Origin: Paracoccus amoyensis
GTDB lineage: Bacteria; Pseudomonadota; Alphaproteobacteria; Rhodobacterales; Rhodobacteraceae
Assembly: GCF_014490725.1 (NCBI RefSeq)
Contig: NZ_JACOQL010000002.1
Coordinates: 496,001 to 560,000 of the forward strand
Reading direction: 5' to 3'
Length of the DNA: 64,000 nt
Within the stretch, counting starts at the first letter, position 1; each line of letters opens with the position of its first letter. The notes under the pieces were generated by a model. That model was not told the DNA's origin. It saw nothing but the letters and a program-made list of their open reading frames with translations, and did not search any database. The translations under genes were made by a program, and so were the position numbers. Positions 19,445 to 28,788 of the stretch are shown piece after piece.

Positions 19445-21328
19445 TCAGACCCATTCCCACGGGCACGTAAACTCTCCCAGCCTGGATTTGACGACGGCTT
19501 CATCGGTCGAGGCATTGCGCGTCAGGCGGGCCACCAGGCCGCGTTTCTTATCCTCGATCACCTCGGCCACGGTCGCGCCCGTGCCTTGCAAGGCGGCGTC
19601 GTAGACGCGTTTGATTGCCAGCTTGCGCAGATCGGGTTTGAAAATCTTGCCAACGGCGGTCTTGGGAAGCTCTGGCAGGATTTCCAGATATTTCGGAATG
19701 GCAGCGCGTTCATGGATATGGGTGCGCGCGTGTTCCATCAGGTCTTCGACTGTGACGGACGCATTCGCCACAAGTTCGACATAGGCGCAGGGCAGTTCGC
19801 CAGCGAAGGCATCCGGTTGGCCAATCGCGCCTACGAAGGCGACGGCCGGATGGCTTAGCAAACCGTCCTCGATCTCGGCCGGGTCGATGTTGTGGCCGCC
19901 ACGAATGATCAGATCCTTGGCGCGTCCGGTGATCCACAGATAGCCATCCGCGTCCAGTCGGCCCAGATCGCCGGTCCGCAGATAACGGTCTTCGGTGAAC
20001 AGGCGATGGTTCTTGTCCGCTTCGGTATAGGTCGAGCCGGGAAAGACACCGGGGTTCGAGATGCAGATCTCACCGACCTCATCGACGCCACATTCATGCA
20101 CATTTCCCACATCGTCATGGTTCAGGATGCGGACATGGGTATAGGGCAGGGGGATGCCGACGGAACCGACCTTTTTCAGGCCATCCACCGGGTTGCAGCT
20201 GACCAGACAGGTCGCCTCGGTCAGACCATAGCCCTCGGAGATTTCGACGCCGGTCGCTGCCTTGAAACGGTTGTAAAGTTCGATCGGCAACGGGGCCGAG
20301 CCCGAGATGGCTGTCCGCAGGGTCGCTACATCCGCATTCACCGGGCGCTGCATCAGCGCCGAAATGGCTGTCGGCACGGTGATCAGGAAGGTGCATTGCC
20401 AGCGTTCCAGCAGCTTCCAGAAGTTGTCGAAAACGCCGTCGCCGCGATAGCCAGCGGGTGTTGGCATGACCACATGGGCCCCCGAGGCGATGCAGGACAT
20501 CAGGATCGGGTAGGCGGCAAAGACGTGGAACATAGGCAGCGGGCACATCAGCACGTCGGTTTCATCAAACAGCAGCGATCCGCCCAACCAGCCATTGTAG
20601 ATCATGCCGGAATATTTGTGCTGCGCGACCTTGGGCGTGCCGGTGGTGCCGCCAGTGTGGAAATAGGCGGCGATGCGGTCTTCCTGCACGTCCTCGAAAT
20701 CCAGGCGGTTGTGATTCTTGCCGCTGGTTGCGGCTTCGAAATCCAGAACGGTGGCGTGATGGCGGGTTTTGACCTTTGGCCGGATCAGGGGGACGATGAA
20801 TTTCTTCAGTCCCGTCAGATGGCGGTTCAGGTCAATCTGCACGATATGGGTGATGTTGGGCGCCTTGGCCACGGCTTCGGCAGCTTTTTCGGCGACATCT
20901 GTTTTCGGGAATGCCTTCAGCGTCACCAGCACCTTGGCGTTGGTTTCCCGCAGGATGCCAGCGATCTGTTCTGCATCCAGAAGCGGGTTGATCGGGTTGA
21001 CGATCCCCGCCGTCGCGCCGGCAACAAGGACGACTGGCGTTTCGATACTGTTGGGCAGCAGATAGGCCACGGTGTCGGTTGGGCCGACGCCAAGACTGCG
21101 AAACAGGTTGGCGGTCTCCGTGACCCGGTTCAGGAAATCACTCCAGGTCAGGGTCGTCGAATGGTCTTTCGGGCCGGCCAGAAGCTGAAAACTGATCGCG
21201 GGACGGTCGGGAAAGCGTGCGGCGGTGCGAGCAACAAAACCGTAGAGGGTTTTTGGCAGATCGCGTGCCTCATAAGGCATTTCCGCCTCAATGGCGTCGC
21301 GGTTTTCATAGCTTGCAAAGCGGCTCAT
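19445..21328 (-). CDS. acyl-CoA synthetase (AMP-forming)
   Basis: A 627-residue ANL-superfamily enzyme that activates a carboxylic acid to its CoA thioester through an acyl-AMP. Motif A is YFHTGGTTGTPKVAQHK, the A5 region is SEGYGLTEATCLVS, the A7/A8 hinge is YLRTGDLGRLDADGYLWITGRAKDLIIRGG (read in parts), and the C-terminal catalytic lysine lies in LPKTAVGKIFKPDLR. Substrate chain length cannot be read from sequence; long- or medium-chain fatty acid is the default inference. GGGGAGGAT precedes the ATG. No beta-oxidation genes adjoin it, and the downstream glycosyltransferases are 92 bp away. Confidence 0.9.
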   Translation of the reverse strand: MSRFASYENRDAIEAEMPYEARDLPKTLYGFVARTAARFPDRPAISFQLLAGPKDHSTTLTWSDFLNRVTETANLFRSLGVGPTDTVAYLLPNSIETPVVLVAGATAGIVNPINPLLDAEQIAGILRETNAKVLVTLKAFPKTDVAEKAAEAVAKAPNITHIVQIDLNRHLTGLKKFIVPLIRPKVKTRHHATVLDFEAATSGKNHNRLDFEDVQEDRIAAYFHTGGTTGTPKVAQHKYSGMIYNGWLGGSLLFDETDVLMCPLPMFHVFAAYPILMSCIASGAHVVMPTPAGYRGDGVFDNFWKLLERWQCTFLITVPTAISALMQRPVNADVATLRTAISGSAPLPIELYNRFKAATGVEISEGYGLTEATCLVSCNPVDGLKKVGSVGIPLPYTHVRILNHDDVGNVHECGVDEVGEICISNPGVFPGSTYTEADKNHRLFTEDRYLRTGDLGRLDADGYLWITGRAKDLIIRGGHNIDPAEIEDGLLSHPAVAFVGAIGQPDAFAGELPCAYVELVANASVTVEDLMEHARTHIHERAAIPKYLEILPELPKTAVGKIFKPDLRKLAIKRVYDAALQGTGATVAEVIEDKKRGLVARLTRNASTDEAVVKSRLGEFTCPWEWV

Positions 21329-21432
21329 GTATCCTCCCCTTCCGGGACGACATCATCAGTCCCGCTCCGGTGCCTAACATGGGCCAAGTGACGGAACACG
21401 GGCAAGCATTTTGGCAGAAATATGATGTAAAA

Positions 21433-21460
21433 CGCGGCGTCAGACGGTGCTGACGCCGCG
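21433..21460 (-). terminator. terminator of the LysM/Kbp gene
   Basis: An 11-bp perfect stem (CGCGGCGTCAG / CTGACGCCGCG) with loop ACGGTG lies just downstream of the minus-strand stop. On that strand it is followed by TTTTAC. Confidence 0.85.
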
Positions 21461-21482
21461 CAGACAGGGTTTCCCAGGTCGA

Positions 21483-21971
21483 TTATTGCGGGATGCGCAG
21501 TTTCTGACCGGGATAGATTTTGTCCGGATGGCTGAGCATCGGGCGGTTGGCTTCGAAAATGGCGTTGTATTTGTTGGCATCGCCCAGATATTTCTTTGCG
21601 ATGGCTGACAGGGTTTCGCCTTTTGCGACGGTGTGGAAAACGGGCTCTTTCGCGTCCCCCTGGGCTGGCGGCAGATCGGCTTCAACCTTGGCGATGCCTT
21701 CGATATTGCCGACGGCCAGAATCAGCTTCTCAAGCGTTTCACGATCTGCACCGCGCGTTTCGATCTTTACCGTGTCGCCGCGAAGGGTCAGATGCACGTC
21801 GTCTTTGTCCAGGTTGAGCGCCTTCAATTCGGCCTTCAGCGCATTCACCTTGCGGGTCGTTTCTGCGTCCTGAGCCGGTTTTGCTGCCGGTTCGGCGGCT
21901 TTCGGCGTAGCTGCTTCGGCCTTGCCGAAAATCGATTTTCCTGCGTCTTTTACAAAGTCCCAGATGGCCAT
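21483..21971 (-). CDS. BON and LysM domain protein, Kbp (YgaU)-like
   Basis: A 162-residue protein with the E. coli Kbp/YgaU architecture. It has a short amphipathic start (MAIWDFVKDAGKSIFGKAE), an Ala/Pro/Lys-rich linker, a BON domain at about 40-95 (VHLTLRGDTVKIETRG to AKVEADLP), and a C-terminal LysM domain at about 110-160 (HTVAKGETLSAIAKKYLG and YPGQKLRIPQ). Kbp is a cytoplasmic K+-binding protein, and LysM alone can suggest peptidoglycan binding. No signal peptide is present, which favours the cytoplasmic Kbp-type role. AAGGACAG precedes the ATG. Confidence 0.88.
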   Translation of the reverse strand: MAIWDFVKDAGKSIFGKAEAATPKAAEPAAKPAQDAETTRKVNALKAELKALNLDKDDVHLTLRGDTVKIETRGADRETLEKLILAVGNIEGIAKVEADLPPAQGDAKEPVFHTVAKGETLSAIAKKYLGDANKYNAIFEANRPMLSHPDKIYPGQKLRIPQ

Positions 21972-22148
21972 TCTGACTGTCCTTTCGGGTGAGTGTGGTC
22001 ATTTCTGGTGCTTAACGCGTGGGCCGGTCAAGGGTTCCTGCGGCGGAAACCCGCCTCCGTTAGTAGATTATCAACCATTGGTTGTGTATGAGGGATTCGT
22101 CCGGGCGAGCTTCCGGGCAGGCAACATTCCATAGGAAAGCTCGATAAG

Positions 22149-22694
22149 ATGAAACTGATGAAGTCCATGCCACTCATGGGCTGTCTGGCGCTGCTCGCCG
22201 CATGCGCCCAGCCAACGACACACGCCTCGACCAAAAACCCGGTAAAGGAACCGCATGATGTGCAGGCAAGCATTGCAGGTGACGCGACCTGCCTGAAAAC
22301 CAGCGCCACGCAAAATCATCACGGGGCGACGGCGACGAATGCGATGCGACAGCAGGCGGGCTTGCAGCCGGTTCGCGCCAACAATCTGCTGGCTCAGGTC
22401 GCGGCCAGCCATGCCTGTGACATGGCAAAGCGCGGAACGATGACGCATCGGGGCACGCGGACCTCTGGTCCGGGGGCGCGGGTCAAGGCGGCGGGCTATC
22501 GACCGATGGTCACCGCCGAAAACATTGCGGCGGGGCCGTTCAGCCAGTCGAATGTTTTGCATGCCTGGAACACGTCGTCCGGTCACCGCGACAATATCAT
22601 GATCCCACAGGTCCGCGAATACGGCATCGGTCAGGCCATCGGCGCAGATGGGCGGACCCGCTTCTGGGCGGCTGTCTATGCCGCGCCGAAATAG
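22149..22694 (+). CDS. CAP (SCP/PR1)-domain lipoprotein
   Basis: A 181-residue predicted lipoprotein: signal MKLMKSMPLMGCLALLAAC with lipobox LLAAC (Cys19). The mature part is a CAP domain: QAGLQPVRANNLLAQVAASHACDMAKRG, then MTHRGTRTSGPGARVKAAGY and AENIAAG, with the terminal WNTSSGHRDNIM. The two His and acidic residues of the CAP cavity are present (TMTHRG and SGHRDN). Bacterial single-domain CAP proteins are exported and of mostly unknown function, with cell-wall or calcium-binding roles suggested. It is monocistronic and convergent with the downstream ABC exporter. Confidence 0.88.
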   Translation: MKLMKSMPLMGCLALLAACAQPTTHASTKNPVKEPHDVQASIAGDATCLKTSATQNHHGATATNAMRQQAGLQPVRANNLLAQVAASHACDMAKRGTMTHRGTRTSGPGARVKAAGYRPMVTAENIAAGPFSQSNVLHAWNTSSGHRDNIMIPQVREYGIGQAIGADGRTRFWAAVYAAPK

Positions 22695-22697
22695 GGA

Positions 22698-24527
22698 TCA
22701 GTTCGCAGCCAGACCCGATGGGGGTTCTGCGTCCTCATCGACCAGCGGCAAGGCGTTGTCGGTAAACTGCATCCGCGCAAGGCGGGCATAAAGCCCGCCT
22801 TCTGCGACCAACGCGTCATGCGTGCCTTCGGCCACGATGCGGCCATGTTCCAACACGACGATGCGATCAGCCTTTTTGACCGTGGCCAGACGATGGGCGA
22901 TCACGATGGTCGTGCGGTCTTCGGACAATTGCGCAACGGCCGCCTGCACCAACGCTTCGGATTCGGCGTCCAACGCGCTTGTCGCCTCGTCCAGAAGCAG
23001 AACCGGCGCATCGCGCAGGATGGCGCGGGCGATGGCGATACGCTGGCGTTGGCCGCCTGACAGCATCACGCCGCGTTCCCCCAATGGGGTTGCATAACCC
23101 ATTGGCAGGGCTTGGATAAACGCATCCGCATGGGCCGCACGGGCGGCGGCCTGCACGTCGGCATCCGTGGCATCGGGGCGGCCAAGGCGGATATTGTCAG
23201 CGGCGGATGCGGCGAAAATCACCGGGTCTTGCGGCACCAGCGCCATCGCCTGGCGGAAATCATCGCGGCGCATATCGCGCAGGTCGATCCCGTCCAGCGT
23301 AACGCGCCCCGTCGCCGGGTCCCAGAAACGCTGAACCAGTTGAATGACCGTCGTCTTGCCCGCGCCGGAGGGCCCAACCAAGGCCACGGTTTCGCCGGGG
23401 TGAATCGTCAGGCTGATCCCCTCTAGCGCGGAGGTATCGGGACGGGTCGGGTAGTGGAAACTGACACCCTCCAGCACGATCCTCCCCTGGACCGGGCGCG
23501 GCAAAAGCACCGGATTGGCGGGATCCGTCAGGTTGTCTTCGGCTGCCAGCAATTCGCCCAGCCGTTCGGTTGCGCCTGCCGCCCGCTGCAATTCGCCCCA
23601 TATTTCCGACAGCGCGCCCGAAGAGGTGGCCACAAGGATCGCGTAAATGACGAATTGCACCAATTGCCCGGCGGTCATCGCGCCTGTGCGCACATCGCGC
23701 GCGCCCATCCACAGCACCCCAATCACGCCGGCAAAGATCAGGAAGATCACAATGGCGGTCATCAGCGCCCGCGTCTTGATCCGGGTCAGCGCGACATCAA
23801 AGGACTGTTCGGTCGCCGCATCGAACTGTTCGATGCTGCGGGCTTCGTGGGTATAGGCCTGCACGGTCTGCGCGGCCAGCAATGTTTCGGACGCCGCCCC
23901 CGATGAGGCTGCGATCCGGTCCTGATTAGCCCGCGACAGCCGCCGCAGCCTGCGGCCCAACACGATGATCGGCACAAGGATCGAAGGCACGATCAGCAAC
24001 ACAAGCGCCATCAGCTTGACCGAGGTCAGGGCCAGCATGGCCAGCCCGCCCGCAAGAATCAGCATATTTCGCAGCGCGATGGACAGCGACGATCCGATCA
24101 CGGATTGGATCAGCGTCGTGTCGGTCGTGATCCGCGACAGAATTTCGCCAGTCATCACGCGTTCAAAAAACGCCGGGCTTAGCGTGACGACGCGGGCAAA
24201 GACGGCTTTGCGAATATCGGCCACGACACGTTCGCCCAACCGGGTCACGAAGAAATAGCGCGCCGCCGTTCCGACGGCCAGCAGCGCGACAATAGCCAGC
24301 GCCGCGCCGAAATATTCGTTCAGCAGCCCCGCGCCATCGTCAAAATTGTCCACCACACGACGCACAGCCAGCGGCAGGACCAGACTGATGGCCGAGGTCA
24401 GCGCAAGCGCCAGCAGCGCAATCAGAACCTGTCCGCGATAGGGCAAAACAAAGGGCAGCAGCGCGCGCAATGCACCCACCTTTTTGCTGGTCGGTCGATC
24501 TTCCAATGAGGGAGTGCCGCGTGCCAT
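22698..24527 (-). CDS. ABC exporter, fused transmembrane and ATPase domains (MsbA-like)
   Basis: A 609-residue half-transporter: a six-helix type-I exporter domain (about 20-320) followed by a nucleotide-binding domain with Walker A VALVGPSGAGKTTVIQL, signature MLSGGQRQRIAIARAILR, Walker B VLLLDEATSALD and H-loop VIAHRLATVKKADR. It would work as a homodimer exporting a lipid or hydrophobic compound. MsbA, or an ABCB-like multidrug or lipid exporter, are the near families; Lys/Arg features that define true MsbA cannot be judged by eye. AAAAGG precedes the ATG. No partner gene adjoins. Confidence 0.9.
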   Translation of the reverse strand: MARGTPSLEDRPTSKKVGALRALLPFVLPYRGQVLIALLALALTSAISLVLPLAVRRVVDNFDDGAGLLNEYFGAALAIVALLAVGTAARYFFVTRLGERVVADIRKAVFARVVTLSPAFFERVMTGEILSRITTDTTLIQSVIGSSLSIALRNMLILAGGLAMLALTSVKLMALVLLIVPSILVPIIVLGRRLRRLSRANQDRIAASSGAASETLLAAQTVQAYTHEARSIEQFDAATEQSFDVALTRIKTRALMTAIVIFLIFAGVIGVLWMGARDVRTGAMTAGQLVQFVIYAILVATSSGALSEIWGELQRAAGATERLGELLAAEDNLTDPANPVLLPRPVQGRIVLEGVSFHYPTRPDTSALEGISLTIHPGETVALVGPSGAGKTTVIQLVQRFWDPATGRVTLDGIDLRDMRRDDFRQAMALVPQDPVIFAASAADNIRLGRPDATDADVQAAARAAHADAFIQALPMGYATPLGERGVMLSGGQRQRIAIARAILRDAPVLLLDEATSALDAESEALVQAAVAQLSEDRTTIVIAHRLATVKKADRIVVLEHGRIVAEGTHDALVAEGGLYARLARMQFTDNALPLVDEDAEPPSGLAAN

Positions 24528-24598
24528 CGCAACCTTTTCAGTAACAAAACCTGGGCCCGTTTAGGCCCGGGGCATCATAAGGACAAGCGTCGCGGCTG

Positions 24599-25231
24599 TT
24601 AAAGCTCTATATCGCCGTCTGAAATTGCCTGCGACAATGCGTCCACGGCGGCGGCCAGCCTTGCGTCCACGACATGCAGATATTGCGTCCAGTCCGTCAG
24701 ACTTTGCAGCTCGGCCGCGCCGTCGGATATGCCACGCAGCCCGATCAGCGGAACGCCAAAGTGCTGCGCCGCCCGCAGATGGGCGAAGGTTTCCATATCG
24801 ACCATGTCCTCGGGGATGTCATCATAGGCCTCGCCGCTGACGATATTGGCGCCGGTGGACAGGGTCGCATCAGGCACATTGGGGATCCGCAAGGGCAGGC
24901 CGACCCGGATCGGCAGATCCAGAAGCGGTGTCTGCCCCTTGTCGAAACCCAAGGGAGAGGCATCCATATCGCGATACCCCACGCCGGTGACCTGATACAC
25001 CTCGCCCTGCATCAGGCTGGCCGACCCGGCGGAGCCAAGCGAGACGATCAACTTGGGCAGGCTGTGCATCTGCGCCAGTGCCAGGGTCAGTTTGACCGCG
25101 CCTTCGACCGGGCCGATGCCGGTGAACAGCGGATTGATCCGCTGGCGCAGATGGTCGCCATATTCGGTATCCACCGCCATCACGAACAGGACGGGCACCC
25201 CGGCGATCAGATCGGGCGTTGGTCGCGTCAT
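24599..25231 (-). CDS. 5'-methylthioadenosine/S-adenosylhomocysteine nucleosidase family protein
   Basis: A 210-residue PNP/UDP-phosphorylase-fold nucleosidase. The start has VMAVDTEYG (Glu23, equivalent to the N-terminal catalytic Glu), the middle SLGSAGSASL, the substrate-binding Met-Glu pair is in VDMETFAH (Met146-Glu147), and the catalytic Asp lies in RGISDGA (Asp170). These residues fit MTA/SAH nucleosidase, which cleaves adenine from 5'-methylthioadenosine or S-adenosylhomocysteine. It is shorter than E. coli Pfs (232). AAGGAAT precedes the ATG. It diverges from zapE. Confidence 0.88.
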   Translation of the reverse strand: MTRPTPDLIAGVPVLFVMAVDTEYGDHLRQRINPLFTGIGPVEGAVKLTLALAQMHSLPKLIVSLGSAGSASLMQGEVYQVTGVGYRDMDASPLGFDKGQTPLLDLPIRVGLPLRIPNVPDATLSTGANIVSGEAYDDIPEDMVDMETFAHLRAAQHFGVPLIGLRGISDGAAELQSLTDWTQYLHVVDARLAAAVDALSQAISDGDIEL

Positions 25232-25337
25232 CGGTATTCCTTTCCGGCTTTGGTCTGGCGTGGCACAGGCCAGCAGGGCGGGTCAAGCCGTTGAATTGGC
25301 ACTTGTCTGCGATTCAGCAACGTGCAAATTGCAGTCC

Positions 25338-26456
25338 ATGGGCAAGATCACTGACCTGTATCGACAGCGCGTGGCCGAAGGGAAACTGACCCCCGATCCG
25401 GCGCAAGAATCCGTTCTGCCATATATGGACCGCGTTTTGGCTGAATTGTCATCGGGTTCCGGCGCGGGAAACAAGCCGAAATCCAGCTGGCGTTCCTTCT
25501 TTGGCAGTCGCGAACCGGCCGATGGGCGGGCCCAGATCAAGGGCTTGTATCTTTGGGGCGGCGTCGGGCGGGGCAAGTCGATGTTGATGGACCTGATGGC
25601 CGAAGCCTCTCCGGTTCCGGCGCGACGCGTGCATTTCCACGAATTCATGCAGGAAATTCAGGCCGGGCTGAATGCCGCGCGTAAACGTGGCGATCAGGAC
25701 ACCGTAAAACCCGTCGCGATAGAGGTGGCACGCAAGGTGCGCCTGCTGTGTTTCGACGAAATGCAGATTACCGATATCGCGGATGCAATGATCGTGGGGC
25801 GCCTGTTTCAGGTGCTGTTCGATCAGGGCGTGGTGGTCGTCACGACATCGAACCGCGTGCCCGAAGATCTGTATAAGAATGGCCTGAACCGTCAGTTGTT
25901 CCTGCCCTTCATCGGCCTGATCCGCGAACGGATGGAGGTCGTCAGGCTGGACAGTGAAACCGATCACCGGCAGGGCCGCACAACCGGCGGGCAGGTCTGG
26001 TTCAGCCCAGCCAATGCCGAGGCGCGGGCACAGATGGATGCGATCTGGGCGGACCTGACCAAGGGTGCCGAGGTTGCGCCCTGCGTGATCACGGTGGGCG
26101 GGCGCAGCTATCAGCTCCCGGCCTCTACCGCCGATGCGGCGCGGGGCAGTTTCTGGGATTTGTGCGCACAGCCTTTGGGTCCGGCGGATTATCTGGCGCT
26201 GGCGCAGCGGGTCAAGGTGCTGTTGATCGACGAAATTCCACGCCTGTCATCGTCCTATTACAACGAGGCCAAGCGCTTCGTGACCCTGATTGACGCCCTG
26301 TATGAGGCCAAGGTGCGCCTGATCGCCAGCGCCGCGGATCAGCCGGAACAGCTTTATAATGAAGGCGAGGGCAGCTTTGAGTTTGAACGCACGGCCAGTC
26401 GGTTGCGCGAAATGCAGGATGCTGACTGGGGTGTGCAGGCGGAAAAGCGGGATTAA
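25338..26456 (+). CDS. zapE: cell division protein ZapE (AFG1-like ATPase)
   Basis: A 372-residue AFG1-family P-loop ATPase with Walker A GGVGRGKS (74-81), Walker B region LLCFDEMQITDIADAMI and a sensor segment TTSNRVPEDLYKNGLNR. These match ZapE, which binds FtsZ and destabilises Z-rings under low oxygen or heat in E. coli. The frame is open upstream to 25053, inside the divergent nucleosidase gene; the ATG at 25338 begins the family-like MGKITDLYRQRVAEG. The 3' end overlaps the folC stop by four bases. Confidence 0.93.
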   Translation: MGKITDLYRQRVAEGKLTPDPAQESVLPYMDRVLAELSSGSGAGNKPKSSWRSFFGSREPADGRAQIKGLYLWGGVGRGKSMLMDLMAEASPVPARRVHFHEFMQEIQAGLNAARKRGDQDTVKPVAIEVARKVRLLCFDEMQITDIADAMIVGRLFQVLFDQGVVVVTTSNRVPEDLYKNGLNRQLFLPFIGLIRERMEVVRLDSETDHRQGRTTGGQVWFSPANAEARAQMDAIWADLTKGAEVAPCVITVGGRSYQLPASTADAARGSFWDLCAQPLGPADYLALAQRVKVLLIDEIPRLSSSYYNEAKRFVTLIDALYEAKVRLIASAADQPEQLYNEGEGSFEFERTASRLREMQDADWGVQAEKRD

Positions 26457-27724
26457 CCGTTCTCGCGCAGAATACGCCCGGCCAGATACAGCGAACCGCA
26501 AATCAGGATGCGGGCATGCGGGGTGTTGGCGATGATATCGCGAATGGCATCCGCCGCCGAGGCGGCTGTTCGGGCGCTTATACCGGCATCCGCCGCAAAG
26601 CCAGCCGTCTCTTGGGCAGTCAGGGTGTTCTGTTCGCCCGGTATGCTGATTGCGGTCAGGCTGGCAACATGCGGGGCCAGCGGGCGCATATAGCCTGTGA
26701 CGTCCTTGGTATTCAGCATGCCGCAGACCAGATGGGTTGGCCGCTTGGGCATTGTGGCAAGCGTTGCTGCCAGGGCCTCTCCGCCTGCCGGGTTGTGACC
26801 GCCATCCAGCCACAATTCGCCCTGCGGCCCGGTCAGTTCAACCAGCGGGCCATGCGTCAGCCGCTGCATCCGCGCGGGCCATTCGGCCGTGGTGACAGCG
26901 GCCATCGCCTGCGCATCCGTCGCACCCAACTGGCGCAGCGCCGCAAGCGCGGTTCCGGCATTCTGGATCTGGTGCGGGCCGATCAGGTTGGGCAGGGGTA
27001 AATCCCACAGGCCAAGATCGTCCTGATAGATCATCCCGTCGCGATCCGGCGCAACCATCCAGTGCTGGCCGTAGGCATGGATCGGCGCCGACAGGCCCGA
27101 GGCGCGGTTTTCGATGACCTGCAACGCTTCATCCTGTTGTGGGGCAATGATCACCGGCACTTCGCGCTTGATGATTCCGGCCTTTTCGGCAGCGATCAGG
27201 GGCAGCGTGTCGCCCAGATATTGCGTATGGTCGATGCTGACCGGGGTGATCACGGTCAGTCGCGGTGTGTCGATGACATTGGTGGCGTCCAGCCGCCCGC
27301 CAAGCCCGACCTCCAGCAAGGTGTAATCGGCCGGAACGCGCGAAAATGCCAGAAACGCCGCCGCCGTTGTGATTTCAAAGAAAGTGATGGGCTGACCGTC
27401 ATTCACGGCCTCGCATTCCTCCAGAAGCGCCGCCAGATCGGTTTCCGGGATCAGATCCCCGGCCAGCCGGATACGTTCGTGGAACCGCGCCAGATGCGGC
27501 GATGTATAGGCGTGGATGCGTTTGCCCCCCGCTTCCAGCCCGGCGCGGATCATGGCCTGCGTTGACCCCTTGCCATTGGTGCCCGCGATATGGATGACCG
27601 GAGGGATATGGCGTTCCGGGTTGCCAAGCGCGGCCAGCAGGCGGTGCATCCTGTCCAGCGTCAGGTCGATGACCTTGGGGTGCAAGGACATCAGCCGGTC
27701 AAGGATCGCGTCGGAATCGCTCAT
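26453..27724 (-). CDS. folC: bifunctional folylpolyglutamate synthase/dihydrofolate synthase
   Basis: A 423-residue Mur-ligase-fold enzyme that adds glutamate to dihydropteroate and to folates. Visible features: ATP loop IHIAGTNGKGST, SPHLARFHERIR, the family segment TLLEVGLGGRLDATNVI, SIDHTQYLGDTL with the Mg ligand His, and the LDGGHNPAGGEAL of the C-terminal domain. It lies 44 bp downstream of accD on the same strand, the accD-folC order common in proteobacteria. No Shine-Dalgarno is clear, suggesting dependence on upstream translation or leaderless-type reading. Confidence 0.95.
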   Translation of the reverse strand: MSDSDAILDRLMSLHPKVIDLTLDRMHRLLAALGNPERHIPPVIHIAGTNGKGSTQAMIRAGLEAGGKRIHAYTSPHLARFHERIRLAGDLIPETDLAALLEECEAVNDGQPITFFEITTAAAFLAFSRVPADYTLLEVGLGGRLDATNVIDTPRLTVITPVSIDHTQYLGDTLPLIAAEKAGIIKREVPVIIAPQQDEALQVIENRASGLSAPIHAYGQHWMVAPDRDGMIYQDDLGLWDLPLPNLIGPHQIQNAGTALAALRQLGATDAQAMAAVTTAEWPARMQRLTHGPLVELTGPQGELWLDGGHNPAGGEALAATLATMPKRPTHLVCGMLNTKDVTGYMRPLAPHVASLTAISIPGEQNTLTAQETAGFAADAGISARTAASAADAIRDIIANTPHARILICGSLYLAGRILRENG

Positions 27725-27768
27725 GTCAGCACCGCTTGGGGTGCTTGACCCCGCTTAGGATTGATGGC

Positions 27769-28709
27769 TTAGCCCGCTTTCTTGAGCTGCTCTGCCGGTT
27801 TGGCCGTCGTCGCGGCCAGTTCTTCGGCTGTGGGCGAGGGCAGATCGGCCTTGGTCGGCGCGGGCATCTTGCCCACCATGCGCAGGATCGAGATCAGTTC
27901 GTCCCGCATGTTCTTGCGATGCGTGACGCGATCCAGCATCCCATGTTCCAGCAGATATTCCGCGCGCTGGAACCCTTCGGGCAGCTTTTCGCGAATGGTC
28001 TGTTCGATGACGCGCGGCCCGGCGAAACAGATCAGAGCGTTCGGCTCGGCGATCTGGATATCGCCCAGCATCGCATAGCTGGCGGTGACGCCGCCCGTTG
28101 TCGGATGGGTCAGCACGACGATGTAGGGAATACCCGCCTCTTTCGCATTTCGACGGCAACGGTCGTGCGCGGCATCTGCATCAGCGACAGGATACCTTCC
28201 TGCATCCGCGCGCCACCGGCTGCCGAAAACAGCACCAGCGGGCGTTTGGTCTTCACGGCTCGTTCGGCGGCGGCGATGATCGCGTTGCCGACATACATGC
28301 CCATGGACCCGCCCATGAAGCTGAAATCCTGGGCGGCGGCGATGATGGGCGTGCGGCCCATTTCGCCTTCGGCGACCAACATCGCCTCTTTTTCGCCGGT
28401 GGATTTCTGCGCGGCCTTCATCCGTTCGGGATATTTCTTCTGATCGCGGAATTGCAGCGGATCGGCGATCGGTTCGGGCACCTTCACCTCGACAAAGGCG
28501 CCTGCGTCGAACAGCGATGCAAAGCGTTCGCGCGGCGAGATCTGCATATGGTGGTCACAGTTCGTGCAGACGTTCAGGTTGTTCGATAATTCGCGATGAA
28601 ACAGCATCGTCCCGCATTCGGGACACTTGGTCCACAAATTCTCGGGCACCTCGCGGCGCGAGAAGAGCGAGTTGATGCGCGGGCGGACGTAGTTGGTGAT
28701 CCAGTTCAT
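27769..28709 (-). CDS. accD: acetyl-CoA carboxylase carboxyltransferase subunit beta, with one-base frameshift
   Basis: AccD carries the zinc ribbon (CPEC at 29-32 and CTNC at 48-51) and half of the carboxyltransferase site. Minus-strand reading gives a normal protein to [20 protein letters not shown], then EMRKRRVF and a stop. The next frame supplies the missing part ([16 protein letters not shown] and the rest to LKKAG). The break lies at 28141-28145: the coding strand reads ATGCGAAAGAGGCG where one extra base (an A in the AAA run, or CTG for CG) restores VEM-[R/L]-KEAGIPY. AccD is essential, so sequence error is more likely than a true mutation; programmed frameshifting is a remote alternative. 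Start ATG 28709 is the family start; upstream codons are not part of the gene. Confidence 0.9.
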
Positions 28710-28788
28710 TCGCGGGCGACCTCGGGCTTGTTGCAGCTTTGGAAATAGGCCGCATGAGAGGGAATTGCAATTGCCGGGGCGACCGCAG

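Noticed and set aside
19892..21391. Long plus-strand frame opposite the acyl-CoA synthetase
   Set aside because: The reverse strand encodes a complete ANL enzyme; the plus frame shows no domain.
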